Shown here piece after piece: positions 1-5,765 of a DNA stretch of 5,765 nucleotides (position 1 is its first letter; each line of letters starts with the position of its first letter). Below the pieces are notes generated by a model. The model did not search any database. It worked only from the letters and a program-made list of their open reading frames with translations, and had not been told where the DNA came from. Position numbers and translations under genes: made by a program. Source of the DNA: Prevotellaceae bacterium (lineage in GTDB: Bacteria > Bacteroidota > Bacteroidia > Bacteroidales > UBA932); the NCBI GenBank assembly GCA_031278495.1, contig JAITKG010000009.1, positions 1 through 5,765 on the forward strand, in the 5' to 3' direction.

Positions 1-2
1 AT

Positions 3-935
3 ATGCGTAACGAAGCACACGTGGAACTCCACACCAATGTTAATTCTTTGATTGACCGCTTTACGCCCGAAACGCTGGGCATCGAGGCGCTTTATCCCGG
101 CTATAAACAGCTGTTCGGCGAGGAGGTGGCGGCGCTCGACCAAATCCGCAAGAGCGCCCTCACGCCGGTGATTGAAGAGTTTGAACATAAACGCGACGAC
201 CTGCTGCGCGGGTTTACCGGCGCCGTGAAGTCGTACCTCCATCATTTCGACGAAACCAAACGCGAAGCCGCGCGGAAAATCGAGGTGATTTTGGAACACT
301 ATGGCAACATCACCGCCAAATCCTACGACGAAGAAACTGCCGCCATTGAAGACCTGCACCGCGAGTTGCTGAAGCAGGAAAACTTTGTGCAGGTAGCCAC
401 GCTGGGGCTGGGCGACTGGCTGGGGCAGCTGGTGCAGGCGAGCCGCAATTTTGAAGGGCTGATGATGCAACGCTATGACGAAATGGCGAAACGTCCCGAC
501 CTGCACATGCGGAGTATCCGGAAAGAGGTAGACAAGGTATTCCGCGCCATTCTCGACCTGCTGGCGTCGCTGGTGGTAGTTAAAGGCGCCGACACCAACA
601 AGGATTTCCTGGCGGAATTAAACGCCATTATGAAACGCTACAAGGACATCCTCGCGCAGGAATCGGGGCGGCGCGGGCAGAAGAAAGACCTCAGCGAGGG
701 CGACCATACGGTGGTGGAGCCTGTCGAAACGCAGCCCTACACGGGCAAGCCCGTTACGGTTATCCCGAAAGTCTATTACCGCGAAGACGGCAAGCCCACC
801 GAAGAGCTGGTGCTGGGTACGGACTTCGCCGTAACCTACAAAAACAACACCAACGTCGGCACGGCAGACCTCACCATTCACGGTACTGGCAAGTACAAAG
901 GAACGAAAACCGTTACGTTTAATATCGCAAGATAA
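3..935 (+). CDS. DUF6261 family protein with C-terminal beta-rich repeat domain (probably 5'-partial)
   Basis: Residues 1-220 are a charged, helix-rich region that I recognise as DUF6261, a Bacteroidota family of unknown function. Family-like stretches are RNEAHVELHT (2-11), ETLGIEAL (23-30), IRKSALTPVIEE (48-59) and the late YKDILAQ (213-219). Residues 245-310 form a separate domain of the kind seen in surface proteins, with YTGKPVTV, GTDFAVTYKNNTNVGTADLTI and a closing KGTKTVTFNI. A short linker with VEPVETQ (238-244) joins them. Family members normally have about ten residues before the LRNE motif, and only two bases precede this ATG, so the true start is probably upstream of the window and the Met at 3 may be internal. 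No signal peptide or membrane helix is visible in the part present. The function is unknown; an envelope or binding role for the C-terminal domain is only inference. There is no obvious terminator after the stop. Confidence 0.8.
   Translation: MRNEAHVELHTNVNSLIDRFTPETLGIEALYPGYKQLFGEEVAALDQIRKSALTPVIEEFEHKRDDLLRGFTGAVKSYLHHFDETKREAARKIEVILEHYGNITAKSYDEETAAIEDLHRELLKQENFVQVATLGLGDWLGQLVQASRNFEGLMMQRYDEMAKRPDLHMRSIRKEVDKVFRAILDLLASLVVVKGADTNKDFLAELNAIMKRYKDILAQESGRRGQKKDLSEGDHTVVEPVETQPYTGKPVTVIPKVYYREDGKPTEELVLGTDFAVTYKNNTNVGTADLTIHGTGKYKGTKTVTFNIAR
711..733 (+). repeat. REP-like dispersed repeat inside the DUF6261 gene
   Basis: The stretch contains GAGCCTGTCGAAAC preceded by GTGGTG. This closely resembles a short repeat, GTGGTTGAGCCTGTCGAAAC, that I know as scattered through many bacterial genomes and that translates as VVEPVET. 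It is read in frame here as VVEPVETQ, exactly between the two domains of the protein. Only one copy lies in this window, so the repetitive nature is known from elsewhere and not shown here. Confidence 0.4.
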
Positions 936-936
936 C

Positions 937-1043
937 TGATGTGAAGATGTGGAGATGTGGAGATGTGGCTGGCGCGGCAGAGGAGTTAAGAACTAAGAAT
1001 TTGGCGGACGCGGCAACAATGAACAATGAAAAAATGAAAAATG
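937..1043. repeat. Cluster of short tandem repeats (7-8 bp units)
   Basis: Three perfect copies of AGATGTGG lie at 945-968, preceded by a degenerate one. They are followed by a GC-rich block CTGGCGCGGC, a TAAGAAC/TAAGAAT pair near 987-1000, a second GC-rich block GGCGGACGCGGC, then two copies of AACAATG (1015-1028) that decay into AAAAAATG and AAAAATG. The unit changes from block to block, so this is a chain of short arrays. The stretch between the stop at 935 and the next gene at 1260 holds no supportable coding sequence. Reading frames through it use only repeat sequence. Confidence 0.65.
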
Positions 1044-1053
1044 CAACAGAGTA

Positions 1054-1187
1054 CGTCATTCCGACCGGAGCAGCGAGGCACGAGCCGCGCAGCGGAGGAA
1101 TCTGCTCCAAAACGCAGGCAGTTTGGACTGGACAGCGGTGCGTCGCAACAGATTCCTCGACTCCGCTACGCTTCGCTCGGAATGACG
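1054..1187. repeat. Imperfect inverted-repeat element (GTCATTCCGA type)
   Basis: The ends are an 11-bp perfect inverted repeat, CGTCATTCCGA at 1054-1064 and its complement at 1177-1187. An inner pair matches over 10 bp, GAGGAATCTG at 1095-1104 and its complement at 1149-1158. The left arm has about 12 more bases between outer and inner match than the right arm. On the minus strand the right arm reads as the protein-like string HSERSVAESRN, a hallmark of a dispersed palindromic repeat common in environmental bacterial genomes. About 44 bp separate the arms, with no gene in them. I see no clear target-site duplication and no transposase. It may be a REP/MITE-like element; mobility is not shown. 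Confidence 0.7.
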
Positions 1188-1259
1188 CGCGACGCATTCA
1201 CTGCATAAATCCGCCCAAGTCCGCGTTCCATCGGAATTAGAAATTAAAAACAAAGCATT

Positions 1260-2237
1260 ATGAAAAAGATTTTAACAATTGCAAATATTTTATTAATTAA
1301 TTGGAAAGTAAAGGCATTTATCCAAAATTTTATAGCGCTGTTTCCAAAATCTATATCTTATAAATTGTATTTTCAAGTGCAACGCCATTTTGGTGGACTT
1401 AAAAAGCCGTTTAATCCAATACCCCATTTTAATGTGGGAGTTGAGATAATCAAAAAAATAAAACAATATGGTTATGACGTAAATGAAAAAGTTTTCTTTG
1501 AAGTAGGAACCGGACATGTGCCTTTGTTACCTGTTGCATTTTGGCTTTGTGGCGCAGGCAAAACGATAACATTCGATTTAAATCCTTACATGAGAAATGA
1601 AATAGTTAAGGACATGCTTTATTTTATCCGGACAGAAGAAGATAAAATAAAAGATGTTTTTGGAAATTTACTGTACATAGAAAGATTTAATGCATTACTA
1701 TCTAAAAGTAAAATCAATAAAACGAATAAAAATGACATTATAAATTTATGCCGGATAGAATATTTTGCCCCCGGAGATGCGGCAAAAACAAATTTAAATA
1801 ATAACAGCATAAATTATCATATTTCGCATACGGTATATGAACATATTCCGTTAAATATTATACAAAATATTTTGCGGGAAGGTAATCGAATAATTACTAA
1901 TGATGGATTGTTCATTAATTGTATAGACTATAAAGACCATTTTTTTTACATGGACAAAAAGATTTCTGCAATAAATTTTCTGCAATATGACGAAAATGAA
2001 TGGGGAAAATATGCCGGAAATCGTTATATGTATATGAATCGTGCACGCCATGATGAATTTATTGCATTATTTAAATCAGTCGGACATGATTTTATTGAAA
2101 TAAAACCTGAACCTGATGAAATCATATTAAAAATGTTGGAAAATAATAAAATACCTTTAGATAAAAAATTTAAAACAAAAAGCAATGAAATACTTTCGAT
2201 AACCGGTTCATGGTTTATAACAAGAAAGAAATTATAA
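1260..2237 (+). CDS. Class I SAM-dependent methyltransferase, AT-rich
   Basis: The 325-residue protein has a Rossmann-type methyltransferase core. Motif I is VFFEVGTGH (78-86), with the glycine loop EVGTG binding S-adenosylmethionine. The acidic end of strand 2 is D106 in TFDLNP, expected to hold the ribose. A further motif is YFAPGDAA (169-175), and ISHTVYEHIP (188-197) is the post-motif segment common in methyltransferases of glycan and small-molecule clusters. Residues 1-60 are a basic, hydrophobic N-terminal extension without a clear signal peptide. The substrate cannot be told; a sugar or cell-surface glycan substrate is a guess from similar genes. The gene is far more AT-rich than its neighbours: by hand count 11 G/C of 60 at 1681-1740, against 39 of 60 at 3301-3360 in mtaB. 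It stands alone between two repeat islands. No Shine-Dalgarno and no TAnnTTTG box are visible upstream; the start is the first Met of the frame after an A-rich leader. It looks recently acquired. Confidence 0.85.
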   Translation: MKKILTIANILLINWKVKAFIQNFIALFPKSISYKLYFQVQRHFGGLKKPFNPIPHFNVGVEIIKKIKQYGYDVNEKVFFEVGTGHVPLLPVAFWLCGAGKTITFDLNPYMRNEIVKDMLYFIRTEEDKIKDVFGNLLYIERFNALLSKSKINKTNKNDIINLCRIEYFAPGDAAKTNLNNNSINYHISHTVYEHIPLNIIQNILREGNRIITNDGLFINCIDYKDHFFYMDKKISAINFLQYDENEWGKYAGNRYMYMNRARHDEFIALFKSVGHDFIEIKPEPDEIILKMLENNKIPLDKKFKTKSNEILSITGSWFITRKKL

Positions 2238-2261
2238 CAGGAAAATGGCACATCATTGAGC

Positions 2262-2289
2262 AACCCGCCCGTAAGGCGGGTTTGTTTTT
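2262..2289 (+). terminator. Rho-independent terminator of the methyltransferase gene
   Basis: A perfect 8-bp stem, AACCCGCC at 2262-2269 and GGCGGGTT at 2275-2282, closes a five-base loop CGTAA and runs into TTTGTTTTT. It lies 24 bp after the methyltransferase stop codon and ends that single-gene transcript. Confidence 0.9.
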
Positions 2290-2308
2290 GGTTATTTTTC
2301 GTATAAAT

Positions 2309-2336
2309 GGCTGCGCCAGCCCATTCATAATTCATA
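2309..2336. repeat. Small GC hairpin with two ATTCATA units
   Basis: GGCTG-CGC-CAGCC (2309-2321) can form a five-pair hairpin. Two perfect copies of the heptamer ATTCATA follow directly (2323-2336). The combination of a GC-rich GGCTGGCGC-type block with short AT-rich tandem units resembles the cluster at 937-1043, read on the other strand. Confidence 0.45.
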
Positions 2337-2342
2337 AGTCTG

Positions 2343-2379
2343 AATTGCTTCACGACGTGCCTCGCCGCTCGCAATGACG
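2343..2379 (-). repeat. Single arm of the GTCATT dispersed repeat
   Basis: On the minus strand this begins GTCATTGCGAGCGG, runs through GCGAGGCACG and ends GAAGCAATT. It shares the 10-mer GCGAGGCACG and the GTCATT start with the left arm at 1054-1108, in opposite orientation. Its minus-strand reading IVIASGEARREAIQ is the other familiar protein-like signature of such repeats. The matching second arm is absent, so this is a half element. It touches the left edge of the broken gene that follows. Confidence 0.6.
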
Positions 2380-2766
2380 ATGCGGCAATTTGAAATGCAC
2401 TCCGGTATTATCACCGCACCGCAATTTGCATCCACTTGTGCAGGATGCGGTGTTTGGGTGGAATTGGTAGATAATACAAGCACAACAATGTATGGCTCGA
2501 TAACCAATACAGTTTACACTAACAGGTATGGGACAGGGTAGCGTGTACCAAATGCGACAGAAATGGTATGTATTTGTAATAATAAATTGAAACTAGAAAA
2601 TCCAATTACAACTGTTTGGGACAATGGTATCGGGACATATCTATATGTCTATTGGATAGGCACTGATGGACAACGCCTAAATCTCAATAACGGTACAAAC
2701 TGTGTCTATTCTGCTTGCAATTGGTCTGGTTGCGGTGGCAGAATTCGCTGTGTCCGTACTATGTGA
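2374..2766 (+). pseudogene. Broken gene fragment, possibly the C-terminus of a FISUMP/DUF1566-like surface protein
   Basis: One frame stays open from the repeat edge to the TGA at 2764-2766, apart from a single TAG at 2539-2541. Before the stop it reads TNTVYTNRYGTG and after it RVPNATEMVCICNNK. If the TAG were TGG (Trp), the site would read GTGWRVPNATEM, which matches the GWR(V/L)P-x-x-x-E motif of FISUMP and DUF1566 domains. The end, GGRIRCVRTM, resembles the V/I-RCVR ending of the same domains. The fragment has seven cysteines before the RCVR ending and none of the expected upstream part; its left side starts inside the dispersed repeat. I read it as a decayed 3' piece of a surface or lipoprotein gene. 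Alternatively, the part from 2563 is a chance 67-codon frame. The family assignment is from memory of motifs. Confidence 0.5.
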
Positions 2767-2775
2767 TGATTTTAT

Positions 2776-2802
2776 TTTGACAGGTAGTTTTTTGTACCTT
2801 TG
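2776..2802 (+). promoter_or_regulatory. Bacteroidota-type promoter of mtaB
   Basis: A perfect -7 box TACCTTTG (consensus TAnnTTTG) lies at 2795-2802, 20 bp before the mtaB start. A TTTG that could serve as the -33 element is at 2776-2779. The gap of 15 bases is shorter than the usual 19-21, so the -33 assignment is weak while the -7 box is convincing. The untranslated leader would be only about 14 bases and has no Shine-Dalgarno sequence. Confidence 0.65.
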
Positions 2803-2822
2803 CAACCGGATTATGCAGTAAA

Positions 2823-4154
2823 ATGACAGAAAAAAATACAGGAAACAGTGTGCTTTGGGGCAAAGGGGCGTCCATCGCATTTTATACGTTGGGTTGCAAA
2901 TTGAACTTTTCGGAAACATCCACTTTGGCGCGACGTTTTACGGAAGCGGGTTTCGAACGGGTCGCGCCTTCGCAGGAAGCCGATATATATGTAGTGAACA
3001 CTTGCTCGGTAACGGAACATGCCGATAAAAAATGCCGGCAGGCAATTCGCAAATTGACGCAACGCAACCCGGCGGCGTTGATGGTCGTAACCGGTTGCTA
3101 TGCGCAGCTGAAGCCGGAAGAAGTAGCGGCTATCGACGGCGTAGACTTGGTGCTTGGCGCAGACCAGAAAGGGAATTTATTTGAATATGTCAATAACCTG
3201 CGCACAAAAGGCAAGGCGCAGGCGTTACCGTGCGACGTGCGGGCGGTGGACAGTTTTTTCCCGGCGTTCTCTTCGGGCGACCGCACCCGCTCGTTCCTGA
3301 AAGTACAGGACGGTTGCGATTACCGGTGCGCCTACTGCACCGTTCCGCTGGCGCGCGGGAAAAGCCGCAACCTCCCCATTGCCGGCATCGTGAAGGAGGC
3401 GGAAACTATTGCGGCGTCAGGCGTCCGGGAGGTAGTGCTGACTGGGGTAAATATCGGCGATTTTGGCAAAACCACCGGCGAAACCTTTTTTGAATTATTA
3501 CAGGCATTGGAAAAAGTCAATGGCATCGGGCGTTTCCGCCTGTCGTCCATTGAGCCGAACCTGCTTACCGGCGACATGATTGAGTGGATAGCGCAATCGG
3601 AAAAAATGACGCCGCATTTTCACATCCCCCTGCAATCGGGCAGTAACAAGGTTTTACAACTGATGCGCCGCCGTTACCGGCGCGAAGTATTTGCTGCGCG
3701 CGTGCAAAAAATCCGTTCCGTCATGCCGCATGCTTTTATCGGCGTTGATGTAATCGCCGGCTTTCCGGGCGAAACAGCGGATGATTTCCACGATACGTAT
3801 TCATTCCTCGAACAGTTGCAGCCGGCATTTTTGCATATCTTCCCTTATTCCGAACGCCCCGGTACGCCGGCGGCAACCATGCCCGGCAGTGTGCCGAAGC
3901 GCGAACGCGCTGCGCGGGTGAAAGCGTTGCAAACGCTTTCTACAAAACTGCACCGCGCTTTTTACGAAAAAAATATTGGCACAGAAACGCGCGTCCTTTG
4001 GGAAAGCGCCTGCAAAGGCGGCATGATGCAAGGCTTTACCGACAATTACCTGAAATTGGAAACGCCCTACCGTCGCGAGTTGATAGGGCGTTTGCTGCCT
4101 GTGGTGGTGGGCAGCGGGCAGTCGCAGTTGTGCCTGCTGCCTGCTGAAAACTAA
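2823..4154 (+). CDS. mtaB: tRNA (N6-L-threonylcarbamoyladenosine(37)-C(2))-methylthiotransferase MtaB
   Basis: MtaB is a radical-SAM iron-sulfur enzyme that adds a methylthio group to t6A at position 37 of tRNAs reading ANN codons, stabilising decoding in the cytoplasm. The order of domains is canonical. The N-terminal UPF0004 domain has the MtaB signature LGCKLN (23-28), and its three cluster-binding cysteines are C25, C61 (NTCSVT) and C92 (TGCYAQ). The radical-SAM core carries CDYRCAYC (C165, C169, C172) for the 4Fe-4S/SAM cluster, followed by LTGVNIGDFG (206-215), SSIEPNLL (241-248), HIPLQSGS (267-274) and DVIAGFPGET (309-318). A TRAM-like tRNA-binding tail covers about 385-438. LGCK-x-N separates it from MiaB and RimO. 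The length of 443 residues is normal and no key residue is missing. The start at 2823 places LGCKLN 22 residues in and fits the promoter box at 2795. The stop overlaps the convergent transporter gene by 4 bp. Confidence 0.95.
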   Translation: MTEKNTGNSVLWGKGASIAFYTLGCKLNFSETSTLARRFTEAGFERVAPSQEADIYVVNTCSVTEHADKKCRQAIRKLTQRNPAALMVVTGCYAQLKPEEVAAIDGVDLVLGADQKGNLFEYVNNLRTKGKAQALPCDVRAVDSFFPAFSSGDRTRSFLKVQDGCDYRCAYCTVPLARGKSRNLPIAGIVKEAETIAASGVREVVLTGVNIGDFGKTTGETFFELLQALEKVNGIGRFRLSSIEPNLLTGDMIEWIAQSEKMTPHFHIPLQSGSNKVLQLMRRRYRREVFAARVQKIRSVMPHAFIGVDVIAGFPGETADDFHDTYSFLEQLQPAFLHIFPYSERPGTPAATMPGSVPKRERAARVKALQTLSTKLHRAFYEKNIGTETRVLWESACKGGMMQGFTDNYLKLETPYRRELIGRLLPVVVGSGQSQLCLLPAEN

Positions 4155-5449
4155 TCCACAGGAATGTTTTTGTTCACATTCTTGCTGCCAATTAGCGCAT
4201 AATATAACAAGTAAACCAAACCTGCGAAAATTACCCAATAACTCGCCAAATATCCTGCGACGTCGGCTATCCAACCTTGCAGTGCGGGTAAAATACCGCC
4301 ACCGCAAACCAATACCATGAATATTCCCGAAGCGGCAGTCAGGTATTTGCCCAGTCCTTCGACGGCAAGATTGAAAATACTACCCCACATAATAGAGGTA
4401 CAGAAACCTATCAACACCAGAAATGCAGCATTGACAGGCACATCAAGGAATCCAAATGAAGTAACGCCATCTATGCTTTTCAATACGGGCAAAGATACTT
4501 CCGCATTGCTCGACGAAAAGATAGCACAAAGTACCAGTACCAAACCTATGCCGGACGCCGTAGACAGCATCGCTTTACTGGATATTTTCCCTCCGGCGGC
4601 TGCGCCTATTAAACGTCCTACCAGCATTAACAGCCAGTAAGTACCGGCAACAAATCCCGCTGTAGTAGTATTCAGCGGATTCGGAATATTTGGGTCAACA
4701 AGGAAAAGGTTCAGGATACCGGGAGTGCCGACTTCAACGCCTACATATACAAAAATACCGATAGCGCCCAAAATAAAATGACGGAATTTCAACGCTCCGG
4801 AAATTAGTTTTCCAAGCGGTTCAGACGATTGTTCGGCATGGGGTTCCGGTATTTTTACCAGCCACATTACTACGAAAACAATAGCGAATACCCCCATAGC
4901 AGCATACATGAACGGGAATATGTCTGTAATTTTGGCTTTTGCTGCATCGCCAATCAACATTCCCACAATCATAGGCGTAAGCGTCGCCATTACCGAGTTG
5001 AAAGATCCGCCGATTTGTATCAGTTGGTTTCCCTTATTGCCGCTTCCACCCAAAGTATTGAGCATCGGGTTTACCACCGTATTAAGCAAACACATGGAAA
5101 AACCTGCAATGAAAGCTCCCGCCAGATATATGCCAAAAGCCATTCCTTGCCCCGCATATCCGGAAAGGTACTGGACGCCTATCCCGAGGAAACCTACAGC
5201 GATAGCAATCAATGCCGTCCTTTTGTATCCTACCCGCTGCAGCAGGATACCACTCGGTATTCCCATTACGGCGTAAGCAATAAAATTTGCTGCATTACCT
5301 AAAAGCCCGGCGAAATTTGAAACGCCAAACTGGTTTTTCAATACGATGCCCATAGGCGCCGCGAGGTTCGTAACAAATGATATCATCCCGAAAAGGAGAA
5401 TCATCATGATAATAGCAACTGCGTTGCCTTTTTGTTTTTGTTGTGTCAT
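4151..5449 (-). CDS. Major facilitator superfamily sugar transporter, FucP/GluP type
   Basis: This 432-residue inner-membrane protein has about 12 hydrophobic segments, near 11-30, 46-68, 77-95, 104-126, 148-168, 178-200, 222-245, 263-285, 293-312, 340-361, 370-393 and 400-421, with a polar central loop at 201-220. Family features are GIPSGILLQRVGYKR (63-77) after helix 2, the NP pair in LNTVVNPMLNTLGG (122-135), and YVGVEVG (235-241) in helix 7, all shared with the fucose/glucose-galactose proton symporters. The likely role is proton-driven uptake of a monosaccharide or related compound; the substrate cannot be read from the sequence. By eye alignment, the positions of E. coli FucP Asp46 and Glu135 are A31 and N123 here, so coupling may differ from FucP. 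It has its own promoter and no operon partner in the window. No Shine-Dalgarno is seen; the start is the first Met, preceded by an AT-rich leader. Confidence 0.88.
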   Translation of the reverse strand: MTQQKQKGNAVAIIMMILLFGMISFVTNLAAPMGIVLKNQFGVSNFAGLLGNAANFIAYAVMGIPSGILLQRVGYKRTALIAIAVGFLGIGVQYLSGYAGQGMAFGIYLAGAFIAGFSMCLLNTVVNPMLNTLGGSGNKGNQLIQIGGSFNSVMATLTPMIVGMLIGDAAKAKITDIFPFMYAAMGVFAIVFVVMWLVKIPEPHAEQSSEPLGKLISGALKFRHFILGAIGIFVYVGVEVGTPGILNLFLVDPNIPNPLNTTTAGFVAGTYWLLMLVGRLIGAAAGGKISSKAMLSTASGIGLVLVLCAIFSSSNAEVSLPVLKSIDGVTSFGFLDVPVNAAFLVLIGFCTSIMWGSIFNLAVEGLGKYLTAASGIFMVLVCGGGILPALQGWIADVAGYLASYWVIFAGLVYLLYYALIGSKNVNKNIPVD

Positions 5450-5481
5450 AATTGTAATTTTTTAAGTTAGTTAAAACGACG

Positions 5482-5511
5482 CAAATTTATACAAAAAAAA
5501 CCAAGTTGCAA
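5482..5511 (-). promoter_or_regulatory. Bacteroidota-type promoter of the sugar transporter
   Basis: On the minus strand TTG (5511-5509) is followed after 19 bases by a perfect -7 box TAAATTTG (5489-5482), which fits the Bacteroidota -33/-7 arrangement. The spacer contains a run of eight T (5500-5493). The start codon is 32 bases downstream of the box. No operator palindrome is obvious. Confidence 0.72.
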
Positions 5512-5557
5512 GTTCTACGTGCAAAGTTTCTTAGGTTTTTTTCAACAATTAAGAAAT

Positions 5558-5589
5558 AACAACGCCCCTCATTTCTGGGGGGCGTTGTT
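5558..5589 (-). terminator. Rho-independent terminator downstream of tRNA-Leu
   Basis: An 11-bp perfect stem, AACAACGCCCC at 5558-5568 and its complement at 5579-5589, closes a 10-base loop. It begins 6 bp after the mature tRNA 3' end. On the minus strand it is followed by ATTTCTTAATTG, a modest T-rich tail; on the plus strand by TTAT. It most likely ends the tRNA transcript and insulates the transporter promoter from it. Confidence 0.7.
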
Positions 5590-5595
5590 TTATAG

Positions 5596-5679
<84 letters not shown>

Positions 5680-5706
5680 AGTAGGCTACTTCTGTGTTCA
5701 GGGCTG

Positions 5707-5714
5707 CAAAGATA
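5707..5714 (-). promoter_or_regulatory. -7 promoter box of tRNA-Leu
   Basis: The minus strand reads TATCTTTG, a perfect match to the TAnnTTTG box, 27 bases before the tRNA 5' end. No convincing TTG lies 19-21 bases further upstream, so only the -7 element is called. The rest of the sequence up to the window edge holds no recognised feature. Confidence 0.6.
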
Positions 5715-5765
5715 GTAAAAAATCTTGATTTGGATAACTTGTTGGGAAAATACCAAGAATAAAAA

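Noticed and set aside
937..1187. Possible CRISPR array or its remnant
   Set aside because: The repeated units are only 7-8 bp or form inverted pairs; there are no regularly spaced direct repeats of 24-40 bp and no cas genes.
941..1253. Overlapping open frames on both strands between the DUF6261 gene and the methyltransferase gene (plus 941-1240, minus 919-1197 and 1056-1253)
   Set aside because: They consist of tandem and inverted repeat sequence; the minus frame gives the HSERS-type string that is a by-product of a dispersed repeat. No start signals or domain features support them.
2539..2541. In-frame TAG as a recoded or readthrough codon (as in some phages that reassign TAG)
   Set aside because: A Trp codon TGG changed by one base fits the expected GWRVP motif better, nothing else here is phage-like, and the transporter gene in the same window ends in TAG as a normal stop.
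2563..2766. Independent small gene of 67 codons
   Set aside because: The same frame continues upstream past a single TAG with plausible protein sequence, so it is better explained as the 3' part of a broken gene.
3801..4307. Long minus-strand frame of 168 codons antisense to the end of mtaB
   Set aside because: It crosses the mtaB/transporter junction in the wrong frame for both, is rich in Arg, His and Cys without a motif, and mtaB is unmistakable on the other strand.
4829..5302. Plus-strand frames of 157 and 122 codons inside the transporter gene
   Set aside because: They are shadows of the transporter reading frame, with no hydrophobic pattern, promoter or family resemblance of their own.

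Overview
The window looks like chromosomal DNA of a member of the Bacteroidota, most likely Bacteroidales. The reasons are a DUF6261-type protein (a family I know only from this phylum), -7 promoter boxes of the form TAnnTTTG before three transcription units, the lack of clear Shine-Dalgarno sequences, and a FucP-type sugar transporter typical of gut Bacteroidales. The assignment rests on recognised families and signals, not on a database search.

Layout, left to right. (1) Positions 3-935 hold a DUF6261-family protein with a C-terminal beta-rich repeat domain; its true start probably lies left of the window. (2) Positions 936-1259 hold no gene, only short 7-8 bp tandem repeats and an imperfect inverted-repeat element ending in GTCATTCCGA. 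(3) Positions 1260-2237 encode a very AT-rich class I SAM-dependent methyltransferase, closed by a strong rho-independent terminator. (4) Positions 2290-2766 hold a second repeat island, with a single arm of the same repeat family in opposite orientation, and a decayed gene fragment with an in-frame TAG. (5) Positions 2823-4154 encode the tRNA methylthiotransferase MtaB behind its own TAnnTTTG box. (6) Positions 4151-5449 on the minus strand encode a 12-helix sugar transporter of the FucP/GluP type, meeting mtaB tail to tail with a 4-bp overlap. (7) Positions 5596-5679 on the minus strand encode tRNA-Leu(CAG), with a promoter box before it and a terminator hairpin after it.

The genes do not form one pathway. 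mtaB and the tRNA are housekeeping translation functions and the transporter is a nutrient-uptake gene with its own promoter. The part between about 936 and 2766 is accessory in character: repeats, a foreign-looking methyltransferase and a broken gene. I found no convincing new defence, secretion or biosynthetic system. The most informative signals are the repeat-flanked AT-rich methyltransferase, the broken gene beside it, and a dispersed-repeat-like sequence at the domain junction of the DUF6261 protein.
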